NCBI GenBank assembly: GCA_020055645.1 | Contig: CM034547.1 | Coordinates: 30,876,513-30,940,512 of the forward strand | Direction: 5' to 3' | DNA from: Tomocerus qinae | Lineage: Eukaryota; Arthropoda; Collembola; Entomobryomorpha; Tomoceridae | DNA length: 64,000 bases | Part shown: positions 38,989 through 53,075 of the stretch, piece by piece | How positions within the stretch are numbered: the first letter of the stretch is position 1 | Layout of the letters: the number at the start of each line of letters is the position of its first letter | Made by a program: the position numbers and the translations under genes | Notes under the pieces: model-generated | Seen by the model: the letters and a program-made list of their open reading frames with translations, nothing else | Databases searched by the model: none | Told to the model about the DNA's origin: nothing

Positions 38989-41900
38989 CGGCACCAATAT
39001 TTGCGCATTAATCCAGTGACCCGCAAGTCGTAAAGTACGGTACGTAATTACAAGGAGAAAAGATTTGCTACTATATAAATCTTCAACGTAAATGAGTTAA
39101 AAGTTATTATTACTCTAAAAACTAATTGCGATTTACTGTCTACGCACTACAAACTATGACTAGTGCAAATACCTAAAGTATTACAGCAAGAATTAGTGTA
39201 CAAATAGGACAGTTAGTCAATTATTGATATTAATAGTGACAGCCCCTTACAAAACTAGGTATTATAATTTCTTTATCCAGTAAATTAGAATTATAGTAAT
39301 GTGCATATAGTTATAGTATTATTTGATCAGTACCTATATATTACTTATCTTCCGAGTGATAAGCAGTTGATGATAGGAATTGTGACGTCGCGTTTTTCAA
39401 GAACTTAATCAATGACACAGTTCTCCGCAATCAATATTACTAATAACTAGCATTAACCCGACTTCCTACAGGCTGATTTCATCAGATAAATACGTACTTT
39501 TTTACAGGAAAATCACTGATTCATTTTAAACAAACGAGAAGGAACACAACACTTGAAACTTAATTTAACACAATCTTATCTTAATCCTTATAAATTACTA
39601 TCTTTTATAATTGTGCACAGCAGTGCATCGTATATTTAACTTTTGAATTACAAAGCTTAACAGTGCTGTTACATATGCTCCGTATATACAGTGTGTAAGC
39701 AAATAATATGACATGTAACACTACATATTATTAGAGTTCTTTTACCTCCAGCACATACATGCCTACTTACAGATACAATGTCTAAAAGTGTTGTGTTCTA
39801 TTCTTCGCTATACAAAGTACTTATAAATGCGACTTTACCAAACTTAAGCTTAAACGACTTATGCGTAATATGACATGACAGTCTGTGGTGTGACTCTGTT
39901 GTATAAATGTGAGCTACTTGCGAAGTAAAGTCTATGGCTGAGGTTTCGACTGTTTCGAGTATATATTTCGTTCCTCTCTCTGTGCAGTATTAACTGTTGA
40001 TTAGTGTCTAGGCTGTAAATACTCTGATACGAGTACCTATAAGCCAGTATTAGTATAAAATTCTGTGCTTTACTTGACAATCCCAAGAGCAGAGAGCGAC
40101 ACGACACAATTGTCAAAGTACAGTGCACTGTAGCATGACTATAAAATATAACTTGACTACGACTAGTAAGAACAGTAGCAGTTCAATGTTCAGTTCACTT
40201 CTGTCAGGAAGATGTAGACATGTAGACCGAGTACAATAATTCTATGTACTGTTTACTGTGGAGTGTAGCAAAAAGAAAAATAGTACAAGCCAAAAGCTTA
40301 GCCAGTAATTGCAGTCAACGTCAACTTTTATGGCTTTTATTGTTTTTCGGCTTAGCAATTTTCTAAAGAGCACAAATGCGGACTACTACAGACAGATGCA
40401 ACTTATAGGAGCTATTGCACTACAGTCCAAAAATTATTTGATTTCGATAGACTCGTTGTATACAATCGTAACGTAACTCTATTACATAGACATTGACATA
40501 AAAGAACGAAATTTAATAAAACACGAATTTCCTAATCAGTGGACCACACACTTTCAATTGGTTAAATGACAACGCAATTTAAAGCAACGATGTATGTATC
40601 TAGTTCCTTTTCAATGTCAATGTTGAATGCAAGAATGTAACTCTCTGTGTGGAGAAGAATACAAAGATGAATGAATGAAAACGTAGAGTACCTTCTACAT
40701 GCATGTATAAGCTAACCCTACAGAGAAACAATACCCAATAGCAAGGTTTCTGCCGTATACTAATAATACTTATATAGTAAGTTGAGCTGGAGCTACTATA
40801 ACATCTTATAATCTCTACCCATCCTGTGCATCTATATCATATTATTCTAGTTACGTAGGTTAGGTTCTGGGTAAACGGATTCTCCGTACTCCGTCTCTTT
40901 TTGAATCTTCTATACAATTCCAAAATTATACAGTTTATATTTTTGTCAGTGAGCCAGATCATATTCTTGTCATTGCCACAGGACCTTATGGTTGCTACTT
41001 ACATTCTATAAATTAAGTTACCTATCTGGTGTCTGGTACTTATCTTCAAAACATATTATTACTACAGTATATCCTCTCTTCTATTGCATACAGCGACGAA
41101 GATGTGCTTTTAGTGCTATGCTGCTTTACACAAGAAATAACATATTACTACGTGATGTGAATGAGTATTGCTTCTGCTGGAGATCTATCCAGCATGCATT
41201 GCAGAGACTTCTACCACTATCATCGAGAGGAAATCTGCAGCGCTCATCTACTAAGAGCACTGTTAGCATTTAGCATGCAGCCCCTATCCCTATAGAATAC
41301 TAGTAAGACCAGAATTCACGATTCTATGAATTCAAGTAGATTGCCTCTTAGCCGCATGTCAGTTTGCTACAACCGACAAGGTAAACTCAATCTACGAAGG
41401 GGGATCCATATGGATTGCTTTATCCGTATAAGAGGACTTCAGGGTTATAATAATATAAGTTCATACACTAAAAGATCCGATTCGGGTACTTCTACCACTC
41501 TACCACACACTATCTTATCATTCAGAAATGAACCCAAAACTTCCCCGGAAACTCACTGAGGACATCTTTGTGAGATGCTTTGGGGATGTAACTCTGGAAT
41601 CTGCGTACATAGAGATGGAGAGTTGGAACAGATGGACTAACTCATACGATACTCATCGCTGTGCTTGAGTTCTTGCGTTCTCTTGCGTAACAGTTCATGT
41701 TCAGAGTACAGAACAGACCACACCACAAAAAAGGACTCCTCTGCTTAATGCTTTTAAGCTTCTACCTTTATTACCTACTACTATGTAATGTTCTTTTCAA
41801 CATGCGAATAATTGAATAATCAAACACATTATCACGCAATGAATATTTTAGTAGGCAAGGGAGAACTTACAGACTACTGGGACTACCGTATCTCTCTAAT

Positions 41901-42354
41901 AGAAACAAATCAACGTAACCTACCACGTTTGTCACGTAAAATGGGAAATGAGCATTTAATTTACATGAATTTCACAGGCTTTTTGGTGTGCAATTTGCCT
42001 TACTGCGATTATTGCAGTTGCCAAAAAGGACAAGAAATCATCAGTATATTCAATTGCAATTTTGAACAGATTCAAAAATAATGTCAATAAAAATACTATT
42101 TTTGCGAAAAAATAAATACTATAGTTCGCAAAAATAAGCTTAGAGATATCCATTAGCAACATTAATTATTTCGATCGAAAAACAAGACTGCAACCCAAAC
42201 GCCTTACCAGAAACAAATTCATCAAAATCCATACTAAATCTTTAGGACCTAAGAAATCGAATTTTCTGACAACTTGATTTAATTATTTCTGTCTTTATTC
42301 ACATTAAAGGTGTCTCATTCTTACCAATAAGTGCTTAAAAGGCCACCATATCAT
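38989..42354. other. Head-to-head intergenic region (PTPN9 / TTLL)
   Basis: This 3.4 kb lies between the start codons of PTPN9 (minus) and the TTLL gene (plus) and should hold both promoters and 5' UTR exons. The open frames at 40992-41273, 41326-41559 and 41812-42081 are short, have odd composition and no family motif. I could not assign a TATA box or initiator. Confidence 0.45.
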
Positions 42355-45300
42355 ATGGATTCGGATTCTAACACTAGCTCTGAGGACGACTATAATTTTT
42401 GGACATCTTCTGAAACTGGCACAGAGGATGATACAGAAGAAACTGAGGAAGATGAAGTAGAAGGAGAAACCGAAACGGAAGAGGATATTGACGTTGAAGA
42501 TGAGACTGATGAGGATGTCGAAGTTGAAACGGAAGAGGAAGTCGAAATTGACACTGAAGATATACTAGAAGACGAGACTGACGAAGAAGTTGATGAACCT
42601 GAAACGGAAGGTGATTTTTAAGGATGTATAGCATTGATAAAAATCAATTTTAGTTTGCATCATCCTCTCCTCAAAGTAAATTAAAATTGTTCAGTTGACA
42701 GTTCACGTATAGATTTTTATTATTGGAAATATGAATAGAAAGTGTTACATAATGAAAACTTAATTCTACAAGAATAATATTTTCATTTATATAGACAAAT
42801 GCCATGTGCATTGCATAATTGCATCCAACTAAATGCTATCATGCAATGGTAGATTAGGATTGGAATTACCAAATATTAATCAACTGATTTTAATATCTCT
42901 GTTTAATCAGACTACAAAGCAAAGCTAATCAACTACTACTGTATGTACAAAGTATATTACAATTTTTTGTTGCATATATTTGATTTTTGTCCATGTAGCT
43001 GAAGCTGATGATAATGAAAAATGTAATAACATCAAAGTGGACTGGAATTGCACACCTGCCAAACAGGCTAGTTTGTTAACAACAGCTCCTCCAAAAGTAA
43101 TTAAGGCAGTTCGTATTAGCCGTCCCAGTACGAATAAAACTGTTACTGAAACACCAGAGAAAGTGAAATCTCCTGTACGCGATACTGAAGTTGATCACAA
43201 TGGGAATTCAATACCGAAACCCAATGAGCTTCGTAATATCACCTCAGCATTGGAAACAAAGCGAAAGAAAAGAAAAAAGTACAGGTAATATGAGACTGAC
43301 TCGTTTCCTTCGGTGGCTACATTTTTAGGTCTTCTTCTGGTATAGATTTTCCTAGTAGTATGATTGCATGATAAGAATGATGCATTATATAAATAATCAA
43401 GTAATTACAAGTGTTTATTGTTTGCAAATAGACCCATAACAATTTGCTTAGCACATTGCCGGTATGAAATCGTCAAATCTGTGGCATCCAGTTTCGGATT
43501 AAAATCTGTTGGTGAAGCTGAAAACTGGAATATTTACTGGACTGACTTTAGTGTATCTTTGGATAGAGCGATGGATTTGAAACGTTTCCAAGTACAGCTC
43601 TTTTCTTTAAGATTAGAGCTTTCATAATACATACTGTTCAAAAAAAGTCATGTAAGATTTTTGTCCCAGGTTGTAAATCATTTCCCTGGAATGAATGAAA
43701 TTTGTCGTAAAGACTTACTGGCCCGAAATCTCAACAGAATGAAGAAATTGTTTCATAAAGATTATGATATATTTCCGAGGACATGGAGTCTCCCCGCTGA
43801 TCTTGGCGATCTCCAAATGTATCATGCAACTCATAGAAACAAAACATATATCTGTAAACCTGAAATGGGATGCCAAGGAAGGGGAATCTTTTTGGTTCGC
43901 AACATTAGAGACTTGAATCCATTTGGGAAAATCATTTGTCAACTGTACATCCAAAAGGTAGAATAAACAAGCACACGATTAATTCCAGTGATAGCTCATT
44001 TTTTTGTTTGTGTTTAGCCTTTTCTCATCGATGATTTGAAATTTGATCTTCGGATATATATACTGATGACTTCTTGCGATCCATTACGAATATATTTTTA
44101 CAACGAAGGACTGGCCCGTTTTGCTACTGCCAAATATAAGCTTCCAACTAATCACAACACGGAAAATTCATATATGCATCTGACAAATTATGCGGTCAAC
44201 AAATACAGTCGAGACTTTGTTCCTGATGATGCTATTAATGGTAGCAAGCGGAAATATACGGCTGTTCTGGAATGGTTCAAAGAAAGGAAATACGATACAC
44301 ACGCAATAGAAGCACAGATAGAAGATGTTATAATAAAAACTATCATCACTGCACAGCCAATTTTAAAACACAACTATAAAACATGCTTTCCCAATCACGA
44401 TATATGCTGTGCATGTTTTGAAATTCTGGGATTTGATATTATTCTGGATATGAATCTGAAACCTTATGTACTCGAAGTATGTATCATATTTTATTCTGCT
44501 GAATAATTCATATGAATGGTAATGATGGTTATGTTATAGACAACAATATTGGATTTCTAATTTCTGCTAAATAGGTAAATCACTCCCCAAGTTTCCACAC
44601 TGACTCTCAAATCGATAGAGAAATAAAGGAAAATTTGTTGAAGGATACTTTTGCTATGTTCAATTTAAAATTATTGGATCGACGCAAAATAGTTGGAGAA
44701 GACAGGAAACGCGTCATTCAAAGACTGGTTCCAAATGATAAGTATGAAATTATAGTGAATCATTATGTTTGCAACAGTGTACAAAATTTACTACTTTTTA
44801 GCCTTTTTACCATCACAGTGGTAAAAATTCCCTTAATGGTAAAAATGAATTTAATGGTAAAATTGGTAAATTTTAGCGATTGATTAGACAGCTGAGTACA
44901 GATACACTAGACACTAGACTTTCTTAAATAAAGGTTTAAAACTTTATTTTCTGTGAAATATTTCCAATTAGCCCCTTAATCAATTAAATTAATCATATTT
45001 ATTTGATTGTACACCAAAAGTTATAAAAAATGAAGGAAGAAAGATTGTATTTGGAATCACCTATTTAAAATTGATGCTAATTTAATTGCAATTAATTTCT
45101 CAATCGGCAAGGGTTGTTTTCGCCCCCATTGGTTGAATCCTACTCTGATTGATGAACACTTATCAATTTGTGATAACAATGATCATCTGCTAAGCCATTT
45201 CATACTTTGGCACCGAATTTTATTAAAAATTCAAACACGAAAATGAAACTATTTTTTACCATTTTCACCATTTATACAACTACTTTTTAGGCAGTGGTAT

Positions 45301-46378
45301 TTAACGTTAAATACTATTAAAAACCACTTACCACTGGTAAGTTGTAAATGGTATTTTGTACACTGGTTTGCAACAACAATACCAAAATATAAATGCCACC
45401 ATGGTTTAAGAAGAATTTTTAAATTAAGGTATGCATTCTCATTATGTATGCATTCTCATTATTGTATTGTATTCTCAGAAAAGATGCAGATGTAGAAAGT
45501 TCGAGGAGTGTCCCAGAAAGAAAGGAAAGAAAGAGCAAGGCCAACTGGGAACTTGAAGCTGCTGGAGGCTACCGTCTAATATATCCATCTGAAACTTCTC
45601 ATGTGTACGATAAATTCTTTGATCAAAATTTGGGCTCCATTTACCAAGGAACTGCTGCTTCTCAAGCTCGTGTTAATCTTATAAGAAATCAGATAGAAGA
45701 ATATAATGTAATTTTCATGGATAATAATTCTCATAAAGTTTTTGGTCAGGGTAGAAATTTCATTGACTGAGTTTAATGTGGATATATAGTTAAAGAAACA
45801 AGAGGAGGACAAAAAGAGATCGGTTTCAACAAGTTCGGTGATAAACAGAGTTAAAGATTTATCTACATCGAAGGAAATCATATTTGCGGAGAAAGAAATT
45901 ATTAAACCGCGATCTGTGAGTAAAACTTTCCTGACATATTTGATAGCTACGAATTAGAATTCGAATTCTTAGTTAATGACAAGTGGGAAAATAATTGTCT
46001 GTATGATAGAATAAATGGCCCTTACATACAAATGCTAACGGGGACTCTTTCAAAGTTCAGCATATAATTGCAGAAGAAGAGTTAGACCGCTTGAAAGGGT
46101 TGATGCAGCGAGGAATTATGATTCGTAGCATGGGTGTCGAAGTTCATGTAAAGTTATTCCTTTTAAATATTCCCAAGTAACTATTCTGACTTTAGCACTA
46201 GTACGTCTTTTATGGCCTCTCTAAATGCATTATAAATTGGGATTATTAGGTGTACAAACTGTTGAGCGATATGGGCTGTATCAAACCAAAGGATGAGAAG
46301 TTATTTCGACGTCTTCATGGATTCACAAATCATTTCAAAACTAAAAGTCACACTGATATTAGGTATAATGATATATTA

Positions 46379-46440
<62 letters not shown>

Positions 46441-48296
46441 CATTGTTTTTGTTTCGCATAATCATTTGCATCTCGTCATGCAAACCTAAAGCTGATTAGC
46501 TGATGTATACGAATTACTATGAAAATTCTGTACATATAAAATTGCATGTTAAAAATCACTCATTATATATGTATGTTAATTATTGATGATTTTTGTTTTC
46601 TTGTAGACTGTCCTCTGTCCAAAATCCGGCTCCAAACAAACCTTTAATTATGGGTCCAGTGCCCACCCCTGAGCTGTGTTCGGGCCTTTGCTCTACAGTA
46701 CAAAGTCAACTAACATCACAATCACAAAGTCCACGGACAAATGTAACTACAAGCTCAGCAAATTCGACGGTAGAAGATCAACTTGGTCGAGAGGATGTTA
46801 AAAGGGCGGGTTTCGATTCTTACAATATTGCATTACACTATACGAGTTCGGATATCAATGGAAACTATGGAAGTAACACTTACCGCTACAATCCCTACGG
46901 TCCCAGAGCTGCCAATATTTTTCCAGATAGTAAGTACAGTGGTCCTGCAATCAAGAACCTTTCTTTGGGCGGTTCAGATCCATCCTACAAAAGTTTGAGT
47001 TTCCCAAGCCAAGTGAAAGTGCCACAACATAGACCACCTCAACAAAACGCGAGTTTCATGTACACAAATTCAGAAAGCTTTTCTTCCCTGCCAAATAAAC
47101 GTATAATTTCAGAAGTGCATCGCTCCTTTGAAAACCGTCGGGCTCAGTTAACAACAGAATGCTATAACAGCGGTTATGCAATCAACGTGGCGACAAACAG
47201 GGTCATGCCATCTGGAGTAGCTTCTGATGCCAATTCTACAGATCGATTTAACACCTTTGGCAGTGGGGATCAGTTAGAGCCGAAACGTTTGGTAAAGCAA
47301 TCTAATTGTGTCTCCTAAGATCCTGTTTTGTAGCAGTAGCAATAATTCTCACCTTGGTTGCTTTATGTGATATATTCAGCATTCTTAAGCCTTTGGCTAT
47401 GTTCTTATATAATCCATTGCTGATTTCATTGCAACAGGGAATGAACTTTGCACGACAGTGCGGTTTGCAACAAAGACTGCCAAACACAGCCGCATACTCC
47501 GCAACTCAATGGACTGCAGATACTAATAGAGGATATTACTATCAAAATAATAACACGCCAGCAGCTTTCCAAAATAACAATTCAATTTCATCGTTGCGGG
47601 CGCCGTACTTGGCTGCAGAAGCGAGACAGAATTTAAATAATGCTTACGGAGGTATGCAAAGTAATTTACTGCATATTGTTTTACTTATTGTCCTAATCTA
47701 TCACTGAATGCTTTCATGCTGTCTCAGTAAATAATTCTTACGTGTGAATAATATAAATTCCCTTTTTAGATGACGAGTTTGGCTACATAAAACGTAGTCC
47801 AAGAGAAAATATCCAATCTGGAAGATTATCTGGGCGAAGCATTGACGAGAAAACTGCTAGTGTGTCTGGTATTGAAGATGCTGGAATTGTACTCCCCAGA
47901 AGAAACAAATCTAAACGGTCATCCGTCATCCAAAGTCAACGTACTCAGAAATTACCCGATTCTTCTGAACTACAAGGACCTATGAGAGTCACTCAGATGT
48001 TTTTTGACAGCAAAGGTCTTGCTCAACCCCGCAAACCCTTAACAGCTAGAGGTGGGGTAGGACATGCAAAAACAGCCAGAGCGGCTTACAATCTCATGTC
48101 TGCAGAAATCATCCCTGGAAGAAATTTGAAGGCTGAGATTCAAACAGCCAAAAGCTCCATCCCTTTAATCATGCCTCACACTGGCAGAAGGATCATCGCT
48201 CCAAGATCCGAAAAAATTATTTACACTAATAATACCGAAGATAATTTACGAATGTTGCAGAAAGGACACGCTAGTCACACCATTAGTTCGTTTTAG
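42355..48296 (+). CDS. TTLL6: Tubulin polyglutamylase, TTLL6/TTLL13 type
   Basis: Thirteen exons: 42355-42610, 42999-43284, 43432-43591, 43670-43957, 44018-44476, 44575-44741, 45479-45707, 45796-45915, 46061-46147, 46250-46362, 46607-47291, 47438-47651, 47770-48296; 1196 residues. The TTL/ATP-grasp core starts near residue 181: ICLAHCRYEIVKSVASSFGL, NIYWTDFSVSLDR, NHFPGMNEICRKDLLARNLN, FPRTWSLPADLGD, TYICKPEMGCQGRGIFL, FDLRIYILMTSCDPLRI, EGLARFAT, YMHLTNYAVNK, CFEILGFDI and LEVNHSPSFHTDS. Then GGYRLIYPSE and AEEELDRLKGLMQRGIMIRS match the TTLL6/13 region after the core. The enzyme adds glutamate chains to tubulin tails on microtubules of axonemes or neurons. The first exon encodes a very acidic Glu/Asp/Thr segment; the last 350 or so residues are poorly conserved and Asn/Ser-rich. 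ATG 42355 is the first after an in-frame stop at 42328. AATAAA at 48576. TTLL6 versus TTLL13 is not resolved. Confidence 0.9.
44767..45373. mobile_element. Non-autonomous hAT-like element in TTLL intron 6
   Basis: A 591-bp element (44775-45365) has exact 13-bp terminal inverted repeats CAGTGTACAAAAT / ATTTTGTACACTG and is flanked by a perfect 8-bp direct repeat GTTTGCAA (44767-44774 and 45366-45373). The CAGTG end plus an 8-bp duplication is the classic hAT signature. The interior contains repeated TAATGGTAAAAAT and GTGGTA motifs near both ends, an 18-bp palindrome GTATTTAACGTTAAATAC at 45297-45314, and no transposase. It lies wholly within the intron. Confidence 0.85.
46381..46438. repeat. 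(AT)n microsatellite in TTLL intron 10
   Basis: About 29 uninterrupted AT units lie in the intron between exons 46250-46362 and 46607-47291. Length in the assembly may be unreliable. Confidence 0.95.
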
Positions 48297-51200
48297 ATAA
48301 GATTTTAACTAAACCTTTTTGTGTTGTCCGACCATTTCCAAATTCTCACTTCCTTTATTTTCCATTTGTAGTTGCTTCCCAAAAGGTCGGAAATTGAGTG
48401 AAATGAAATAATCTACAATCTCCTGAGACAATTTACAAGGATCCAATCCAGATAGCATATTTTATCAGATAATATTTTAATCTAGTTACTAAAATCGCGC
48501 ATCACTTTAATCATTATTAAAATGTCGGAATTCTAAAATGTACTTAACAAATTTTACATGTATAAGGTATTCAACAATAAATTATTTTGATTTATTATTG
48601 TATTCTTTAACTATGTAAATAGATCAAAATGTCTAGTGCTTTTCCGTGCAAAAAACATTTATTCTAAAGTGTAATACAGTCTGCAATCGCAGAATAGATT
48701 CAAAAAGTCATATATCTTGTGATGTCAGCAATTTATAACCCTATTACTTTAATGGCCGTAGGTTAGAAGGTTTAGCTATAAAAAAAAGTTTGGTCGCGTG
48801 AGATATGACTTGACACGGAACATGTTTTGTCAATCAATGACATATGATATGTCCATGCCAGAACTGATTGTCAAGCCATAGCATGCAGTATGATAGATAG
48901 TTCGAACTAATAGTATTGCAAAAAGTGCATGGATGAAAAATTAGCAACGTTAGTACAATTATTTAATGCAAGTACAGAAGTACAAAAAGCTACGCATTGA
49001 TTAAAGTTGCAAATATTGATGGGCTGTGTTTGGCAACTGAAAACAATGACATGCACTGTGAGTTGCTACAGAGTAGAAACAGTAATTTGTTTCGGGACAG
49101 TTTGTTCCAGTTAACTTGTCAGCATTCCCGTCAAATGAATGTATTTGCAGGATTTAAGTGTGTATTCATTTGGAAGGTTGTACAATAATATTACGTTTTG
49201 TGCTGGGTGGATGTAAGTGTGTAGGAGGAAAGAGTCCTTGGTCGTTTCCTGCATTTGATTGATGAGGAGGATTGGAAAGGCAAGTTAATTGTGATTGTTC
49301 GGCTAACATGTAATACCTTCTATTGAAATGAGAATAAAATAAAACTAGAGTTGGATTTGGAGTTGAAAAGAGAACTGAGGCTTAGAAAGAAAAGCTAATG
49401 ATCGTCCTGACTGACTTAGCATTATGAGTTTATGAGATGCAAATGTAAAACTTTGGTGTGAGTGGATCGTGAGAGAGAGTGTGAGGCAGAGAGGTAGGAC
49501 GGAGTTAGCCAGAAGAAAAGCAGTAGAGCTACTCTATAACGACGGGAGTTCACATTTACATCTCACCACAACATAACAGAAGAGTTGGGCCAGCAATCAA
49601 GTTGACTTGGTTGACTCAATTGAACTAGTGCTATTCTGCACTTAACTTTTGGTGAAGCTCGGGAAAATAAAGTCGAGGAAGGCAAAAGCAAGAGCTACTA
49701 ATAACAATAAGGTTTACATAGGCCAAGCAAATCAGAGTGAAAGTCAAGTCTGGGTAGGCTACTTAAGTAAAGGATGTGAAAATCGGATTCCCTCTCCTGC
49801 CTGCTACATCTACATATTATATTGTAGGTATTCGGATAAAAGGAAAGATTCGGCTCACATTCATTCCCACTCCATTCTCTCCAAGAAATCAGTGCATATA
49901 CACGCTTAGCGCCCTTCCTATACTTATTCACTAGTATTTCCACCAGATATATGCATTTCTTCACTATGCTACAAATATAAAATGGGAAAGCGTACGGTAA
50001 ATTTGTTATTACGGCTGATTGCACGCTAGTGGTTTCGTTAGGGCCAAAAAATCTAATACCCAATACATACGAATACCTACGTATCTCCAAATACTATGTA
50101 AAATATGGCCATATAGACAATAAAGGGGAACGTGCATAGATACTAAAAGAATAGGGGAGGGGAGGGGGAAATAGCTCAAAGTCCCCACAATTGTGTAAAA
50201 TAGGGTTAAAATGGCCTAAAGTGTATTCATAGGCCAAAAGGGGTCAAAAATAAGGAAAAATAGTCTTCGTCGTATGTAGAGAGTTCTATATAATGTACCC
50301 TACCTCAACTATGGATTCACGTGGAAATATATCTGTATGTTTCCGCTATGTTTTCTATATTTTGTATATATCTACGGAGTGAGTGAGAGAGAGAGGGAGA
50401 ATGAGAATGAGTGAGTGTGGAGCGTAGCAATGCTCTATTCTACTGATCGATGCCCATTCGGTAGGAGCTTTGAAGACGAAGTGATGATTCGGGGAGAATC
50501 GGGTTTTCTCCGACTGAGCGGACAAAGAGGGAGACTGTAGCTGGGAATGCTCTGTTTTGTGAGTGAACTGGACTGGGAGCGAGTCGGACAGGGTGTAATA
50601 TTATGTATGTATGTAGGGAGTATTTACATAGTGCCTATTGAGAATGAGTGTGTATCTGTAGTAGCCGAATGGAAGAGTGACTATTGTCAGTTTACACTGG
50701 AGCAGTTGAAGTTGGTGAAAGAGGTACTAATGCATGCCGAGCTCCGAGCTGTTGCATCGCATCCGTCCGTGAGTTTATATATGTACATTTTATGTATATG
50801 GTTAGTGGGAAATTCGGCCGAGTCCTCTATTTTCCTTCGTTTTCCCCATTTATATTACATTAGATCAGTCTGGTTTCTATTAGGTAAGTAAATAGGCATG
50901 AGACTACACGGAGTACATATGCTTTGCTTGCAGTTTTGTTGTAGTAGAATATCATTGGAGAGTCTAAGAGTATGAGGTGAGTCGTAAGTAGTAGTTGAAG
51001 GGATATATTGCATATACATACATAATACATACACACTTCCCGTTCGTCTTCCTAGGCCATATAAATAATATTTCCTTTCTCCTCTCTAGGAAAGTGCTTT
51101 CTCCGTACCTACGTGAACTTTTTAATCTTAAGTACCTACAGAGGGACCAGATATGTCTATTATAAAGTGTTATTACAGGTAGTAGTCGGAGAATGTATGG

Positions 51201-53075
51201 ATATTAAATAGCACGGAGAGGTCGGTGGGCTGGCGCATGAGTCTATCTCCCAGTATTATAACGAAGTAGAGCGAAGCGAAGGCTTGGGCAAGGGAAACTG
51301 GAGAAAAAGGGAAAGAGAGCAGTTTCCTCTGAGTCTCACTGCACTCTGCACACTGACAATGACAACTGAGAGGAACTCCAGGGAATTTTCTCCTCAAGTC
51401 CTGCTACTCACACTAACTGCCTCTTCCCCCATTTACAACTACAACTGTGTCCTGTCCACTCTTCTTCTTGTTTAGTTACTACTTCCTTACACAGGCCCGT
51501 ACATACGTTAGTACTACTAACTGTCTCGAGTGCAAGGACAGAGAACAGAATGGAGCAAACACAAATATCCTAGATAATATTTATTATGTGGACTGCCGAG
51601 ACCTACTACTCTGTTGTGCTGGAATAATACTAGTCAGTAGTAGTACTCATCTGATCTGTACTGGAGGTGGCTGGAGAGTTTCGTTGGATGGTTGGTTGAC
51701 TGGTTTAGTTTAGCTCGGCTTGGCTTCCCCTACCTACGTTTCTACTATTTACTAGTAGGTACACTTTCTTTTCGTCAGCTCAGCACTCCTTTCTTTCATT
51801 CATTCCAAAATACATCCAGTCCCTGTTCCGTCGTGTCGTAATGTGGAAGTGCATAAAAGTCTGTAAATGTGGAAGTCAGGTGTTCGCTAATAGCTCATAA
51901 ACTATAGACTACTACAGTCAACAGTCACAGAGAGAACAGGGAGTGAGTAAGTGAGAAAACTAACGATAAACCAGATCAAAATACATGTTGAATGTTACAC
52001 TCTTTTCGCTCCATTTCACTTCAATTCAATCTAATTCAATTCACCATTTGTACGTGTACACATAACATACGTACGTACTTAACTCACCTACTCTCAAAAC
52101 AAATATATACACAACATTCTCGTGAACATAAATACTTAAGATGATAATAACAGCAAGCCATTTACGATATGGAGATAAAAAAACATCACTTATAACCTAC
52201 CTCAATCCAACTCTTTCGCATCATCATCAATCTGACTGACGCTGGATTGAATACAAACAAATAGTATTATTCATAATGTGTCTGCTTTCTTTCTCTTTCT
52301 CCAACCCTACAACTAAACAACTCTCCAAGGTTCAGGTACTTTCTCATGTAATCATGTAGGAGGAATCTGCCGAGACATGAAAGGATGGTATTACGCAATT
52401 AATTATAATAATACAGAAATACCTTTTACCGAACATTTCCAGGGTTTTCTATGTGCTCTCTAATAAATAGAAGGAGAAATTACAAAAAGACTATATCAGA
52501 TCACTTACAGACGTTACTGATACAATTAGAACCTTTTGTGTCCTCGAGTACAATATTTATAGTAAACAATGTTCATAGTACCTACACTACGTACCGGTAG
52601 TATAAAAGTATGTTACTATCTGTCTAAATCAAGTATAGTGATCCGCAGTATATTAGGGACTATATTTATTGCTACATAAATAGCATTATGAAGTGCAGAT
52701 ATAATAGCAATTTAGTTTAGGGATTGTTGGGAGAAAGTCAGATGATGAATGAATTCTCGTTCTGGTTCTGATCTCAACCATAGAAATTTGATACAGAAAT
52801 CAGATATAGGTATAGTGGTCTCTTCCTATATATAACTAGTTTATATACTCGTTTATAATATACAGAGTAGCAGTAAACAAGAGTTGTTTGCTTTACACAC
52901 TCACGATCAAGCAGACAATAAAACACTTACTGTTAGTAGGTACTTTGGATGAAAGTGTGATCAAAAAAGACTTGTGTTGCAGACAAAGACGGAACTTTCA
53001 CACTCGCAAAATAAATATCATTCTTTAGAAATCCGTTTTGACATGATTTGACTACAATCAGTGTGAGATAGAGGA
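48297..53075. other. Intergenic / 5' region upstream of the R9AP-like gene
   Basis: This holds the TTLL 3' UTR (AATAAA at 48576-48581), then about 4.5 kb without a recognisable gene. Purine-rich GAGAGAG runs at about 49467-49495 and 50375-50415 resemble GAGA-type promoter DNA, and the stretch from about 50400 on is less AT-rich than other intergenic parts, so it may hold promoter and upstream non-coding exons of the next gene. The open frame at 50547-50891 (114 codons) has no family motif and was not called. Confidence 0.4.

Noticed and set aside
41812-42081. 89-codon open frame just before the TTLL gene
   Set aside because: Not followed by a donor in phase with the TTLL exon, and the first TTLL ATG has an in-frame stop upstream.
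50547-50891. 114-codon open frame starting MLCFVSELDW
   Set aside because: No family motif, no splice partners and mixed composition; probably untranslated or chance.
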